18,475 nt of DNA from Desulfuromonas sp. (lineage in GTDB: Bacteria; Desulfobacterota; Desulfuromonadia; Desulfuromonadales; SZUA-401). Of the stretch, positions 1 through 7,243 are shown piece by piece. A program made the translations under genes and the position numbers. The DNA lies in contig PKUI01000139.1 of NCBI GenBank assembly GCA_002869605.1, positions 1 to 18,475 on the forward strand, written 5' to 3'. Numbering within the stretch: the first letter of the stretch is position 1; every line of letters starts with the position of its first letter. The notes beneath the pieces were generated by a model, which saw nothing but the letters and a program-made list of their open reading frames with translations, did not search any database and had not been told where the DNA came from.

Positions 1-539
1 AACTCGGTCGCCACCGAAGTACGCAACAACTGAAACAGTACGGTTTCGGCGTTTGTCACCACGGCACCGGCAGCCGCAGCAAGATCGAGTGCGTTCAGGT
101 AGTCCGACTTGTGTCGGGAACAGATCGCGTCACGCACCAGGTGAACCTGGTAACCGTTTTCCAGCAACCCCAGCACAGTCTGGTAGACACAAACATGTGC
201 CTCCATGCCAACCACGATTACCTGTGAACGGCCCAGCTCGCGCAAGCGCTGCAGAAAACGCGGCTCGCCACAACAACCGAAGCTGACCTTCTCCACCACC
301 TCCGTCCCCTGATAGTCCTGCAACTCGGACACAGTCGTGCCGAGCCCCTGCGGGTACTGTTCGGTGGTCAGTATCGGTAGCGAAAGTTCTCCTGCGCCAC
401 GCGCAAGCATATCGATGGTGGCACGTACTCCGGCGTAGATATCGGGAGACATACTCGGCACCAGCCGCTGCTGAACATCGATGATCACCAGTACAGCTTT
501 TTCCCGTTCGGGCCAGAATCTATCAAGCAGATTGGTCAT
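1..539 (-). CDS. Isochorismatase-family (YcaC-like) cysteine hydrolase, C-terminus cut by window edge
   Basis: Reading the minus strand from the ATG at 539 gives 179 open codons that run off the left edge with no stop. The cysteine-hydrolase triad of the isochorismatase superfamily is present: Asp21 in LVIIDVQ, Lys84 in VVEKVSF and Cys117 in GMEAHVCVYQT. The length before the edge and the AHVC motif fit the short YcaC/nicotinamidase-like single-domain hydrolases of about 180-190 aa, so only a few residues are probably missing. An AAGGAGG Shine-Dalgarno lies just upstream and fixes the start. Members hydrolyse amides or vinyl ethers through a Cys nucleophile. The substrate cannot be told from sequence, and isochorismate itself is unlikely because there are no siderophore genes nearby. 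It is cytoplasmic, with no signal peptide, and divergent from the rhomboid gene. The family call is firm; the substrate is unknown. Confidence 0.88.
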   Translation of the reverse strand, partial: MTNLLDRFWPEREKAVLVIIDVQQRLVPSMSPDIYAGVRATIDMLARGAGELSLPILTTEQYPQGLGTTVSELQDYQGTEVVEKVSFGCCGEPRFLQRLRELGRSQVIVVGMEAHVCVYQTVLGLLENGYQVHLVRDAICSRHKSDYLNALDLAAAAGAVVTNAETVLFQLLRTSVATE

Positions 540-604
540 CAGTCCCTCCTTGAGGCGGCGAAAAAAGTTCGACCTTGGCTAGATGAACATGGCATGTTTA
601 TAGA

Positions 605-1555
605 ATGACATCCACCGAAAACCCGGAAAACCTAACTGGCTGGTGTCCCCTTCGCGTAAAAACCCAAGGGGGTACCAGTAATAACCTCTTGACGCGCGAG
701 CAGTTTAAACGCTGGAGCCTGGTGCTCGAGGCGATGCAGATTCCCTACCGACGGGAAAACGGTTGGCGTGGCTCAGCCCTGCTGGTCAGAGAAGAGGATT
801 TTGAGCGGGCAATCAAGCAGCTTGAGACCTATGAGCGCGAGAATCAGCACTGGCCTCCAAGCCCTCCACCCGTCACCACGAGTCACGGGACATTGCTGGT
901 GACCCTTTCGGTCATATTCGTGCTGGCCAGTTTCCACAACCTGACCCAGGCCCAGGTCAACCTCCCCGTTATCGGCAATCCCGACTGGTACACGCTCGGC
1001 AGCGTCCATGCGGGCAAATTGCGCCAGGGTGAGTTGTGGCGCGCCATCACCGGGCTGACCCTGCACAGCGACCTGCAGCATCTGGCCGGGAATTCAATCA
1101 TCACCCTGCTGTTTATAGAACAGCTGCGCAAACGTTACGGCTCGGGTGCCGCATGGCTGTTGTTCCTGCTCAGCGGCTTCGCGGGGAACAGTGTGAACGG
1201 GTTGCTGCAGCCGTGGCACCATCAGGCCGTTGGGGCGTCAACCGCCGTCTTCGGGTTACTGGGTGTCATTGCAGCCGACAGCCTGATCCGCTACCGAACC
1301 GCCCTGATGAGCCGCTGGCTGGTACCACTCGCTGCGGCGCTCGCGCTGCTTGGTTTTCTCGGCACGGCCGGAGAACATACGGATCTAGGAGCTCATCTGT
1401 GGGGTTTTGCCTGTGGCGTCTTGCTCGGGCTGGTCTGTGCCGGGCTGTGGCGTGAACGTCTGCCCCCTTCTCCCTTGACGAATCGCCTGTTATCAGTCAT
1501 TAGCGCGGTGACGCCACTGGTCGCCTGGCTGCTGGCCCTGTCACAGCAGGTCTGA
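605..1555 (+). CDS. Rhomboid-family intramembrane serine protease with N-terminal cytosolic extension
   Basis: The 316-aa protein has a soluble N-terminal part of about 90 residues followed by a six- or seven-helix rhomboid core. The rhomboid hallmarks are visible: HSDLQHLAGN (His154, His159, Asn163), the catalytic serine in GASTAVFG (Ser212) and the catalytic histidine in GAHLWGF (His264). Rhomboids cleave transmembrane substrates within the inner membrane; the substrate here is unknown. The extension contains a compact stretch (about 28-80) that alternates charged and hydrophobic residues and ends in ETYEREN, an arrangement I recall from rhomboids of Geobacter relatives. The start is uncertain: there is no good Shine-Dalgarno before ATG 605, and a -10-like TTTATA sits at 597-602, almost on the start codon. 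A shorter form starting inside the extension is possible. The gene is monocistronic and converges on the gene that ends at 1580. Confidence 0.9.
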   Translation: MTSTENPENLTGWCPLRVKTQGGTSNNLLTREQFKRWSLVLEAMQIPYRRENGWRGSALLVREEDFERAIKQLETYERENQHWPPSPPPVTTSHGTLLVTLSVIFVLASFHNLTQAQVNLPVIGNPDWYTLGSVHAGKLRQGELWRAITGLTLHSDLQHLAGNSIITLLFIEQLRKRYGSGAAWLLFLLSGFAGNSVNGLLQPWHHQAVGASTAVFGLLGVIAADSLIRYRTALMSRWLVPLAAALALLGFLGTAGEHTDLGAHLWGFACGVLLGLVCAGLWRERLPPSPLTNRLLSVISAVTPLVAWLLALSQQV

Positions 1556-1579
1556 GATCACCTCGGGGATATAAGCCCG

Positions 1580-2677
1580 CTAAATATCGAGCAAAGCATC
1601 GATCGCATCAAAGTCAAAGCGTTTTTCCGCCAGTTCCTCGATCAACTTAATTTTATGCGTATCTTCGGCCGCCAGCTTGGAGACATCGTCGGAAATGGTA
1701 TGCAGCACGTCCGTGGATGTCCGGTGTGAGCGCATGTAGGGGAGTCCGCTACGATCGAGGATTTTCTGGGTAATGTGACTCACGGCAACCACACCCGGGA
1801 CAACCACACCCGCGATCTTTTCGCGATACTCCGGGATCTGGTAGAGGTTGGCCAGGGTGACCAGTAGTTCATCACGACTGCTGTTGACAATCAGCAGCGA
1901 CGATTCCTTGAGGAGTTCAGCGACACGCTGAGTCGATGCCGTACCGATCTGCACATGGTGCACGATCCGCTGCGCCTCTTCCTCGGTTGCACGCATTTCC
2001 ACACCCAGGACACTACCGATACGACGAAGCGTCGGGTTCGCAAGAGTCGGTTGATAGTTAAAGCCCCCCAGTACCTTGAATGGTGCTTCGGCAAAGGCTC
2101 TCCCCAGATAATGAAGTGTCTGCTCACGCTTTTCGGGAATGATCTTGTTGGCCATCAGCGCGGCCACCGGGACCTTACACTTTTCGAACAGGGCCAGGTT
2201 CATATGCACGGCATCAACCACATTGCCAACTCCGCCTCCGGCCACCATCAACACCGGGGACTGCATGGCCCGTGCGACTTCGGCATTACCGAAACCGAGC
2301 ACCGAACCGACACCGCTGTGTCCTGCCCCCTCGATAATGAGAAAGTCGTTTTTGGCATCAAGTTCCGCCATGGCATCGAGCATCGACTGCCGAATCGCAT
2401 CGCGAGACAGTGTCCCATCGAGTACCCGTTTGGTGTCGCCCGGTTTAAGGACGAATGGTGACATCAAGGGTAAATCATCGAGCACGTCGAACACCCGCGC
2501 CATCAGGATGGCGTCCTTATCTGCAGCAACGCCATTAAATGATGCCGGTTTAGGGCCGATTGGCTTGACAAAACCGACCCGCTTGTACTTCTTGCGGGCC
2601 ATGTGCATCAACGACAGGCTGGTGGTGGTTTTACCGCTGTTCTGTCCGGTGGCTGCGATGAATATTTTTCTCGCCAT
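1580..2677 (-). CDS. BioD-like P-loop ATPase with DRTGG domain (like the N-terminal half of long Pta), lacking the Pta catalytic domain
   Basis: The 365-aa cytoplasmic protein begins with a dethiobiotin-synthetase-like P-loop (ATGQNSGKTTTS, residues 9-20) and continues with BioD/CobQ-type features: VGFVKPIG near 34, and LIIEGAGHSGVGSV near 113, the Walker B region. From about residue 215 to 330 there is a DRTGG-type domain, including KILDRSGLPY. In long phosphate acetyltransferases these two modules form the N-terminal regulatory half (COG0857-like). Here the protein stops after them, so it cannot itself make acetyl phosphate. I infer a ligand-sensing or regulatory ATPase, perhaps linked to acetate metabolism. 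A good AGGAGA Shine-Dalgarno sits before ATG 2677 and a candidate promoter lies in the 99-bp gap behind it. The domain call is solid; the role is unknown. Confidence 0.82.
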   Translation of the reverse strand: MARKIFIAATGQNSGKTTTSLSLMHMARKKYKRVGFVKPIGPKPASFNGVAADKDAILMARVFDVLDDLPLMSPFVLKPGDTKRVLDGTLSRDAIRQSMLDAMAELDAKNDFLIIEGAGHSGVGSVLGFGNAEVARAMQSPVLMVAGGGVGNVVDAVHMNLALFEKCKVPVAALMANKIIPEKREQTLHYLGRAFAEAPFKVLGGFNYQPTLANPTLRRIGSVLGVEMRATEEEAQRIVHHVQIGTASTQRVAELLKESSLLIVNSSRDELLVTLANLYQIPEYREKIAGVVVPGVVAVSHITQKILDRSGLPYMRSHRTSTDVLHTISDDVSKLAAEDTHKIKLIEELAEKRFDFDAIDALLDI

Positions 2678-2719
2678 GATGTCTCCTGGTTCAATACGGG
2701 CGATGGTTCGAGAGGTTAA

Positions 2720-2750
2720 ATTGTAGCGTGAAAAAAACTCTGTCAGTCAA
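2720..2750 (-). promoter_or_regulatory. Candidate sigma70 promoter for the BioD-DRTGG gene
   Basis: On the minus strand, TTGACT (2750-2745) is followed after 19 bp by TACAAT (2725-2720). An alternative -35, CTGACA (2746-2741), would give 15 bp spacing. Transcription would begin near 2713 and leave a leader of about 36 nt before the ATG at 2677. The -10 is good but neither spacing is the ideal 17, so confidence is moderate. I see no intrinsic terminator in this gap for the diguanylate cyclase gene upstream. Confidence 0.4.
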
Positions 2751-2776
2751 GAGCGGGGAGATCATCGACAAGGAGC

Positions 2777-3970
2777 CTAACTGCAGACACAGTTACGCCC
2801 ACTCCGCTTGGCACGATAGAGCGCATCATCGGCCTGCTTGATGACACTCATGGCGGAGACGGATGAATCCTCCCGTTGTGCAACACCGAAGCTGGCTGTC
2901 ACCTTGAACTGCAAGGCGGTCTCCGGGTTCCGTTGCGGTTGTTTGGGCTTGTGCTTGCTGCGCCCCGCACGGCGCATGACAAACGGCTCCGTGGCCAGTT
3001 TCTCTCGCACCTTTTCAACATGCGGAAGAGAAGCTTCAGCCGTTTTGCCGGCAAAAAGCAAGGTAAACTCTTCGCCGCCGTAACGGAACACCCTCCCCCC
3101 GCCACCGACACGAGACAGGCGCGTAGCAACCATGCGCAGCACCTGGTCACCCACATCGTGTCCATGGGTGTCATTCACCTTCTTGAAATGATCGACGTCC
3201 GCCATCACCAGCGTGTAGCGTCCGCCGAGACGTGCCAGGTACTCGGTGAGCGCACGCCGTGCGGGGAGACCGGTCAGTTCATCCCTGAACGCAATAAAAT
3301 GGGTCACCTCGACAACGGCCAGAGCGGCGATCAGACCGGCTGTAGCAAAAGCCACGCGCGAGTACTCGGGATAGAACAGGGCCCAGGATATAACTGCATA
3401 GCTCCAGCAGTGGGCAATCTCGAGAATCCCCGGTTGCCGGGCGGCTCTCAGTAGCAGCAACAACGCGCCCACTATGAGCCCCCCCAGAACAGTCTGGGGA
3501 AAACCGAGATTAACGGTTGCACCTGCAATCCAGTCCCGCTCGAGCAGAGCAAGCGCGTACGCAAGGTGGTGTTGTTCAAACCAGGCCACGCCGATGATCT
3601 GCAAGGCGAAGAACAGATGGCGAATCGTTCCGGACTTGGAAAACAGTCCACGTTCACGCATCCAGCCTACCAGGGAAAAGTTGAGCGGCACCAGCAAAGC
3701 CGCGCTTAAGAAAAGAAAACGCCCTGCAGCCCCCGCCGTCGCCATCATGTTGACCCGCTCCAAAAGCACAAGCGCCGAGAGCAGGTACAACAGGCGGATA
3801 CGTCCGAAACGAAAGGCATAGAAACAGCCGAGCAACAGCACCAGATAAGGAAACAACAACCAGGCCGCTTCGCTGGTCGGACTAACAGGTAGCCAGCACT
3901 GTGCCGCCCAGACGCCGAACGACACGACACCGCCCGGGAAGAAAAATAGCCAGAAAAACCTACGCATCAT
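2777..3970 (-). CDS. Membrane diguanylate cyclase (GGDEF domain, RYGGEEF)
   Basis: The 397-aa protein has about six hydrophobic segments in residues 1-222 and a GGDEF domain from about 228 to 397. The catalytic signature is intact: FRDELTGLP (228-235), MADVDHFKKVND (256-267) and RYGGEEF (296-302), so it should make c-di-GMP from two GTP at the inner membrane. The four residues where the RxxD inhibitory site normally sits are GGGG, so product inhibition through that site is probably absent. A strongly basic insertion (about 332-350, rich in R, K, P and Q) interrupts the domain just before the TASFGVA strand. The N-terminal membrane region matches no sensor I can name. The gene overlaps the end of recJ by 11 bp, which suggests translational coupling. 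ATG 3970 is directly followed by ATG 3967, and either could be used. Confidence 0.9.
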   Translation of the reverse strand: MMRRFFWLFFFPGGVVSFGVWAAQCWLPVSPTSEAAWLLFPYLVLLLGCFYAFRFGRIRLLYLLSALVLLERVNMMATAGAAGRFLFLSAALLVPLNFSLVGWMRERGLFSKSGTIRHLFFALQIIGVAWFEQHHLAYALALLERDWIAGATVNLGFPQTVLGGLIVGALLLLLRAARQPGILEIAHCWSYAVISWALFYPEYSRVAFATAGLIAALAVVEVTHFIAFRDELTGLPARRALTEYLARLGGRYTLVMADVDHFKKVNDTHGHDVGDQVLRMVATRLSRVGGGGRVFRYGGEEFTLLFAGKTAEASLPHVEKVREKLATEPFVMRRAGRSKHKPKQPQRNPETALQFKVTASFGVAQREDSSVSAMSVIKQADDALYRAKRSGRNCVCS

Positions 3971-5693
3971 GCTCCCCGCTATGTGCAGGGCGCACGTCTT
4001 TGACCACGAGTTGGACGTTTTGACGTCCGTTCCAGCGATTAACCTGAAGCGCCGCTAGCAGATCGACTGTCGCGGTAAAATCATCAACACGTTCGGCCAT
4101 GGAGAAGGCGATACACGGCAACGTGAACCCCTCCTGGCGCACGGTGAAACGCAAATGCCCGCCGTTAAGGGTTTGCATCTGCTGGATCTGCACGTCGCGG
4201 CAACAGATCAACGGCTCTGAATTTCCCATGCCGAAAGGAGCAAAACGCTCGAGGGTCAAGGCAAGGTCCATGTCGCACTGACTGAGATCTGCTTCGAGGT
4301 CGTAGTGAATACGTGGCATAGATTCGTCCAGCTCGGTGCTTGATCGACAGACCTCTTCGAACGCTTCGGCGAACAGGTCAAGGGTGGCGGTAGCAAGGCT
4401 AAACCCCGCGGCGGCGGCATGACCGCCAAATGCGTCAAGATAATCACTGCAACGGCTCAAGGCGTCGTACAGGTGAAACCCAGGGACGGAGCGTGCGGAA
4501 CCTTTGCCGACCTGACCATCGCAAGCGATCAACAGCGTCGGACGATGAAACCTCTCGACAAGGCGACTGGCAACGATACCGATAACGCCCGGGTGCCAAT
4601 TGTCACCACCAAGCACGATCGAACGCTGCTCATCGGGAAGTTCTGCAACCCTCTCCAGCGCATCATCCAGAGTCTGCTGCTCGATCTCGCGACGTTCACG
4701 GTTAAACAGATCGAGCTGACGTGCCAGTTCAGCCGCTCTGTTCGACTTATCACACAACAACAGATCGACACCGAGTGCCGCGTCCTCGAGCCTTCCGGCG
4801 GCATTCAAGCGCGGCGCCAGCTGAAAACCGACGCTTCCGCAAGTCACACGCGCAACCCCGGAGACTTCCAGTAATGCAGCGATCCCGGGACGACGGGCCA
4901 CAGCAATCAACTCCAACCCTTTCGTCACCAGCAAGCGGTTGGTTTTGCGTAACGGCACGACATCCGCAATCGTTCCGAGGGCCGTCAGGTCGAGCAATAA
5001 ACGTAAATCGGGTTCGCGGACAGCCGTAAAAAAATTCGCCGCGCGCAGACAGCGCCGGAGGGCCACGACCAGGAAAAAAGCCACCCCGACTCCGGCCAAA
5101 TCAGGGTCGGGAAAGCGGTTTCCGGCAAGACGTGGATTCACCAGAGAGTGCGCAGCAGGGAGTCTCTCTCCCGGCTGATGGTGATCGGTGATTAACAGAT
5201 CAATACCGAGTTGCTTTGCAAGATCGGCCTCAGCGTGCGCGCTGATCCCGCAATCGACCGAAACCAACACCTTGACCCCGCGCTCCGCAGCACAGCGAAT
5301 GGCATCCGCCGAAAGACCGTAGCCGTCGCGCAGCCGCAACGGGATATGGAAGTCGACATCCGCCCCGCATTGACGTAAAAAATCGACCAGCAGTGTGGTC
5401 CCGGTAATTCCATCGACATCGTAATCGCCATGCACAAGGATCGGCTCCCGGGCTACAACCGCCTCGGTAAGTCGCTTGGCCGCACGTTGCATGTCGGGAA
5501 GTAGTTCCGGATCTGGAAGGTCGGCAAGAGATGCATCAAAGAAGGCTTCGACAACACTGGAATCAGACAGATCGCGACGGGCCAGAACTGTCGCCGCGAG
5601 CGGAGAAATATCGAGCTGCCCTGCCAGACGGACCACATCGATGTGCGGGTCGTCGTCGCGCAATTGCCAAAAGCGACGGGCTACCGGGACCAT
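3960..5693 (-). CDS. recJ: Single-stranded-DNA-specific 5'-3' exonuclease RecJ
   Basis: RecJ degrades single-stranded DNA 5' to 3' in recombination (RecFOR pathway), mismatch repair and fork processing. The 577-aa length is normal for the family. The DHH phosphoesterase motifs are in order: HGDYDVDGITGT (88-99), SVDCGIS (145-151), the family-naming TDHH (169-172) and LGTIADVVPL (239-248). The DHHA1 part contains the GGHAAAAGFSL nucleic-acid motif (423-433), and the last 100 or so residues fit the OB-fold DNA-binding domain. The Asp and His ligands for the metal ions are all present, so the enzyme should be active. The start at 5693 overlaps the 3' end of the lipoprotein gene by 13 bp, with a GGGGAG purine tract very close to the ATG. 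The end overlaps the diguanylate cyclase gene, so the three genes form a coupled unit. Confidence 0.97.
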   Translation of the reverse strand: MVPVARRFWQLRDDDPHIDVVRLAGQLDISPLAATVLARRDLSDSSVVEAFFDASLADLPDPELLPDMQRAAKRLTEAVVAREPILVHGDYDVDGITGTTLLVDFLRQCGADVDFHIPLRLRDGYGLSADAIRCAAERGVKVLVSVDCGISAHAEADLAKQLGIDLLITDHHQPGERLPAAHSLVNPRLAGNRFPDPDLAGVGVAFFLVVALRRCLRAANFFTAVREPDLRLLLDLTALGTIADVVPLRKTNRLLVTKGLELIAVARRPGIAALLEVSGVARVTCGSVGFQLAPRLNAAGRLEDAALGVDLLLCDKSNRAAELARQLDLFNRERREIEQQTLDDALERVAELPDEQRSIVLGGDNWHPGVIGIVASRLVERFHRPTLLIACDGQVGKGSARSVPGFHLYDALSRCSDYLDAFGGHAAAAGFSLATATLDLFAEAFEEVCRSSTELDESMPRIHYDLEADLSQCDMDLALTLERFAPFGMGNSEPLICCRDVQIQQMQTLNGGHLRFTVRQEGFTLPCIAFSMAERVDDFTATVDLLAALQVNRWNGRQNVQLVVKDVRPAHSGEHDA

Positions 5694-6547
5694 GAACTCC
5701 CCGCTGCTGCCTCAAGAGAAGCACCTACTGGGTCAACCAGAACCTGTCCGAGGGCCGGGTCCCGACGATGGTCGAAGAAACTCTCGAGAAAATCATCTTG
5801 AGCGTAACCAGCCCAGCTATTTCCGGACAAATCGACGTTACTATCAATCGACTCGCCAAGAACCACGTTGTAAGGACGATTATTGCGAAACAGGTTCCCC
5901 CGGATGAGATAATTACGGGGTGAAGAGGTTATAAACAGCCCCTTACGATTGCCTTCAAAAAGGTTATTACGGATCACCGGCGCTCCAAAATGAAAGCGGA
6001 TAGCCGCACCGTTACCTATCAACCGATTATGTTCGATAAGAATGTTCGAGCTATGAAAGCGGATACCGACGAGGTTGTTATCAAAGATTGACTCCTTGAC
6101 AACAACCTGAGATTCCTGACTATGAATGGCGCTGTCTGCCTGGGTAAAAAGGCAATAAGTAAAGCGGCTCCCGGGAGAGGCCATCAGGTTGAGCCCGCCC
6201 CAACTCCCGGGGGGAGCGGTTGGATCAACAGCACGGAACTCGATCGGAGCGGACGGGGTTCCTTCGGCCACCAGGCGCCCGCGCACGATCAACTCGCTGC
6301 CGGGAAAATGCGGATGTTCGTTGAAGCGGTCAGTTGCTCCCGCGGGCATGAACAACAGTTTGGTGCCGGGACTCACGAACACCTGCGCACGGGGAGGAAT
6401 CTCGACATCGCCGACAATCTGCACCTCGCCCTGCCAGTAATGGGGGCCATCGGGCAAGATCCCTGTCATACGGGAAGAGAGCTGCGGCGAACTACAGGCA
6501 CTCAACACGGCTCCGCACAACAGATATGTCAGGATAACTCTGTACAT
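5681..6547 (-). CDS. Lipoprotein with predicted right-handed beta-helix (NosD/pectate-lyase-like repeats)
   Basis: The 288-aa protein starts with a short lipoprotein signal peptide ending in the lipobox LSAC (residues 15-18), so Cys18 should be lipidated and the protein anchored in the periplasm or outer membrane. From about residue 45 onward there are repeated short beta-strand units rich in Asn, Ile, Val and Gly (for example IRFHSSNILIEHNRL, APVIRNNLFEGN, YLIRGNLFRNN), the pattern of right-handed parallel beta-helix proteins. No catalytic residues of a known carbohydrase family are recognisable, so it could bind or cleave polysaccharide or be structural. The Shine-Dalgarno is poor (GAGGTG, far upstream) and the start lies directly behind an intrinsic terminator. 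It is the first gene of the lipoprotein-recJ-GGDEF unit. The exact function is unknown. Confidence 0.85.
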   Translation of the reverse strand: MYRVILTYLLCGAVLSACSSPQLSSRMTGILPDGPHYWQGEVQIVGDVEIPPRAQVFVSPGTKLLFMPAGATDRFNEHPHFPGSELIVRGRLVAEGTPSAPIEFRAVDPTAPPGSWGGLNLMASPGSRFTYCLFTQADSAIHSQESQVVVKESIFDNNLVGIRFHSSNILIEHNRLIGNGAAIRFHFGAPVIRNNLFEGNRKGLFITSSPRNYLIRGNLFRNNRPYNVVLGESIDSNVDLSGNSWAGYAQDDFLESFFDHRRDPALGQVLVDPVGASLEAAAGSSWSR

Positions 6548-6560
6548 CGTAGCGTTGACA

Positions 6561-6596
6561 CCTCAAACAAAACGGGTCGGCATAGGCCGACCCGTT
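6561..6596 (-). terminator. Strong intrinsic terminator after the TPR gene
   Basis: A perfect 11-bp inverted repeat (6571-6581 and 6586-6596, arm AACGGGTCGGC on the plus strand) encloses the 4-nt loop ATAG. Read on the minus strand it is followed by TTTTGTTTG. It lies 11 nt beyond the stop of the TPR gene and its T-tract ends about 15 nt before the lipoprotein start codon. Confidence 0.9.
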
Positions 6597-6607
6597 CATG
6601 ATACTAG

Positions 6608-7228
6608 CTACTGGCCGAAGCCCTTGGGAGGTTCACCATTCACCTGTGGGTGACTCTCCAGGAAACTGACTTCCTGTCTAACCTGCCCGGCCATCGGCTC
6701 AGGCTGATTCAGTGCGAGCAGTTTCTTCCACACCGTAACCGCCTTGTCGAAATCGTTCAGATCATAGCGATAGACAATCCCCATGTTGAAGAGGCTTTGC
6801 GTATGGCGCGGATCAAGATCACCCGCCTTCTCAAAGTTCTCGATCGCTCGATCAAACCAGCCAAGCTTTCGGAACATCACACCCTGGTCCGTCAGCACGT
6901 TCGGATCGTTTGCATCGAGGGCCAGCGCCTTGTCATACGCGTCAACCGCCTTCATCGGTTGGTCGGTGTCGAAATAGGCGTGTCCAAGCTGCACCCAGGC
7001 GTTGCGGTTCGACGGGTCAGCCGCTGTTACCTGCAGCATGGTGTCGACCTTCTGCTGCATGTTGACGCCAGATGCCGGTGGTGCCACGGCTTGTGGGGCG
7101 GTGGCTACCGGTGCCGGGCTACTGTTACCACCGAAGAACATACTCCCGAGGACACCGACCAGCAGACCGATGATAAAGGCCATCACCAGCAGCAGGGGGC
7201 TCTCATTTCCTTTGTGTTGTTCAGACAT
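6608..7228 (-). CDS. Membrane-anchored TPR-repeat protein, likely periplasmic
   Basis: The 206-aa protein has one N-terminal transmembrane helix (about 11-33), a Pro/Ala-rich linker (35-55), and then three or so tetratricopeptide repeats (about 60-175, for example NAWVQLGHAYFDTDQPMKAV and the WFDRAIENFEKAGDLDP unit). The segment before the helix carries the charge, and no basic cluster follows it, so an N-in orientation with periplasmic TPRs is likely. It resembles the TPR part of cytochrome c biogenesis factors (NrfG/CcmH-like) but no other ccm genes are near. It starts 15 bp after secF with an AGGAG Shine-Dalgarno and ends at a strong terminator, so it is the last gene of the sec operon. 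Its layout resembles that of the SecYEG-associated protein YfgM. A partner role for SecDF is inference. Confidence 0.85.
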   Translation of the reverse strand: MSEQHKGNESPLLLVMAFIIGLLVGVLGSMFFGGNSSPAPVATAPQAVAPPASGVNMQQKVDTMLQVTAADPSNRNAWVQLGHAYFDTDQPMKAVDAYDKALALDANDPNVLTDQGVMFRKLGWFDRAIENFEKAGDLDPRHTQSLFNMGIVYRYDLNDFDKAVTVWKKLLALNQPEPMAGQVRQEVSFLESHPQVNGEPPKGFGQ

Positions 7229-7243
7229 ACCTTAGACTCCTGA

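Noticed and set aside
53..286. A 77-codon plus-strand frame at the left edge
   Set aside because: It is antisense to the isochorismatase-family gene, whose catalytic triad is intact; the peptide is Pro/Arg/Ala-rich and featureless.
1556..1579. CGGG...CCCG near the convergent ends of the rhomboid and BioD-DRTGG genes as a terminator
   Set aside because: The stem is only 4 bp with an 8-nt loop and no T-tract follows on either strand.
1955..2726. Two plus-strand open frames (168 and 195 codons) opposite the BioD-DRTGG gene
   Set aside because: Both lie antisense to a gene with clear domains and show no recognisable motif or Shine-Dalgarno.
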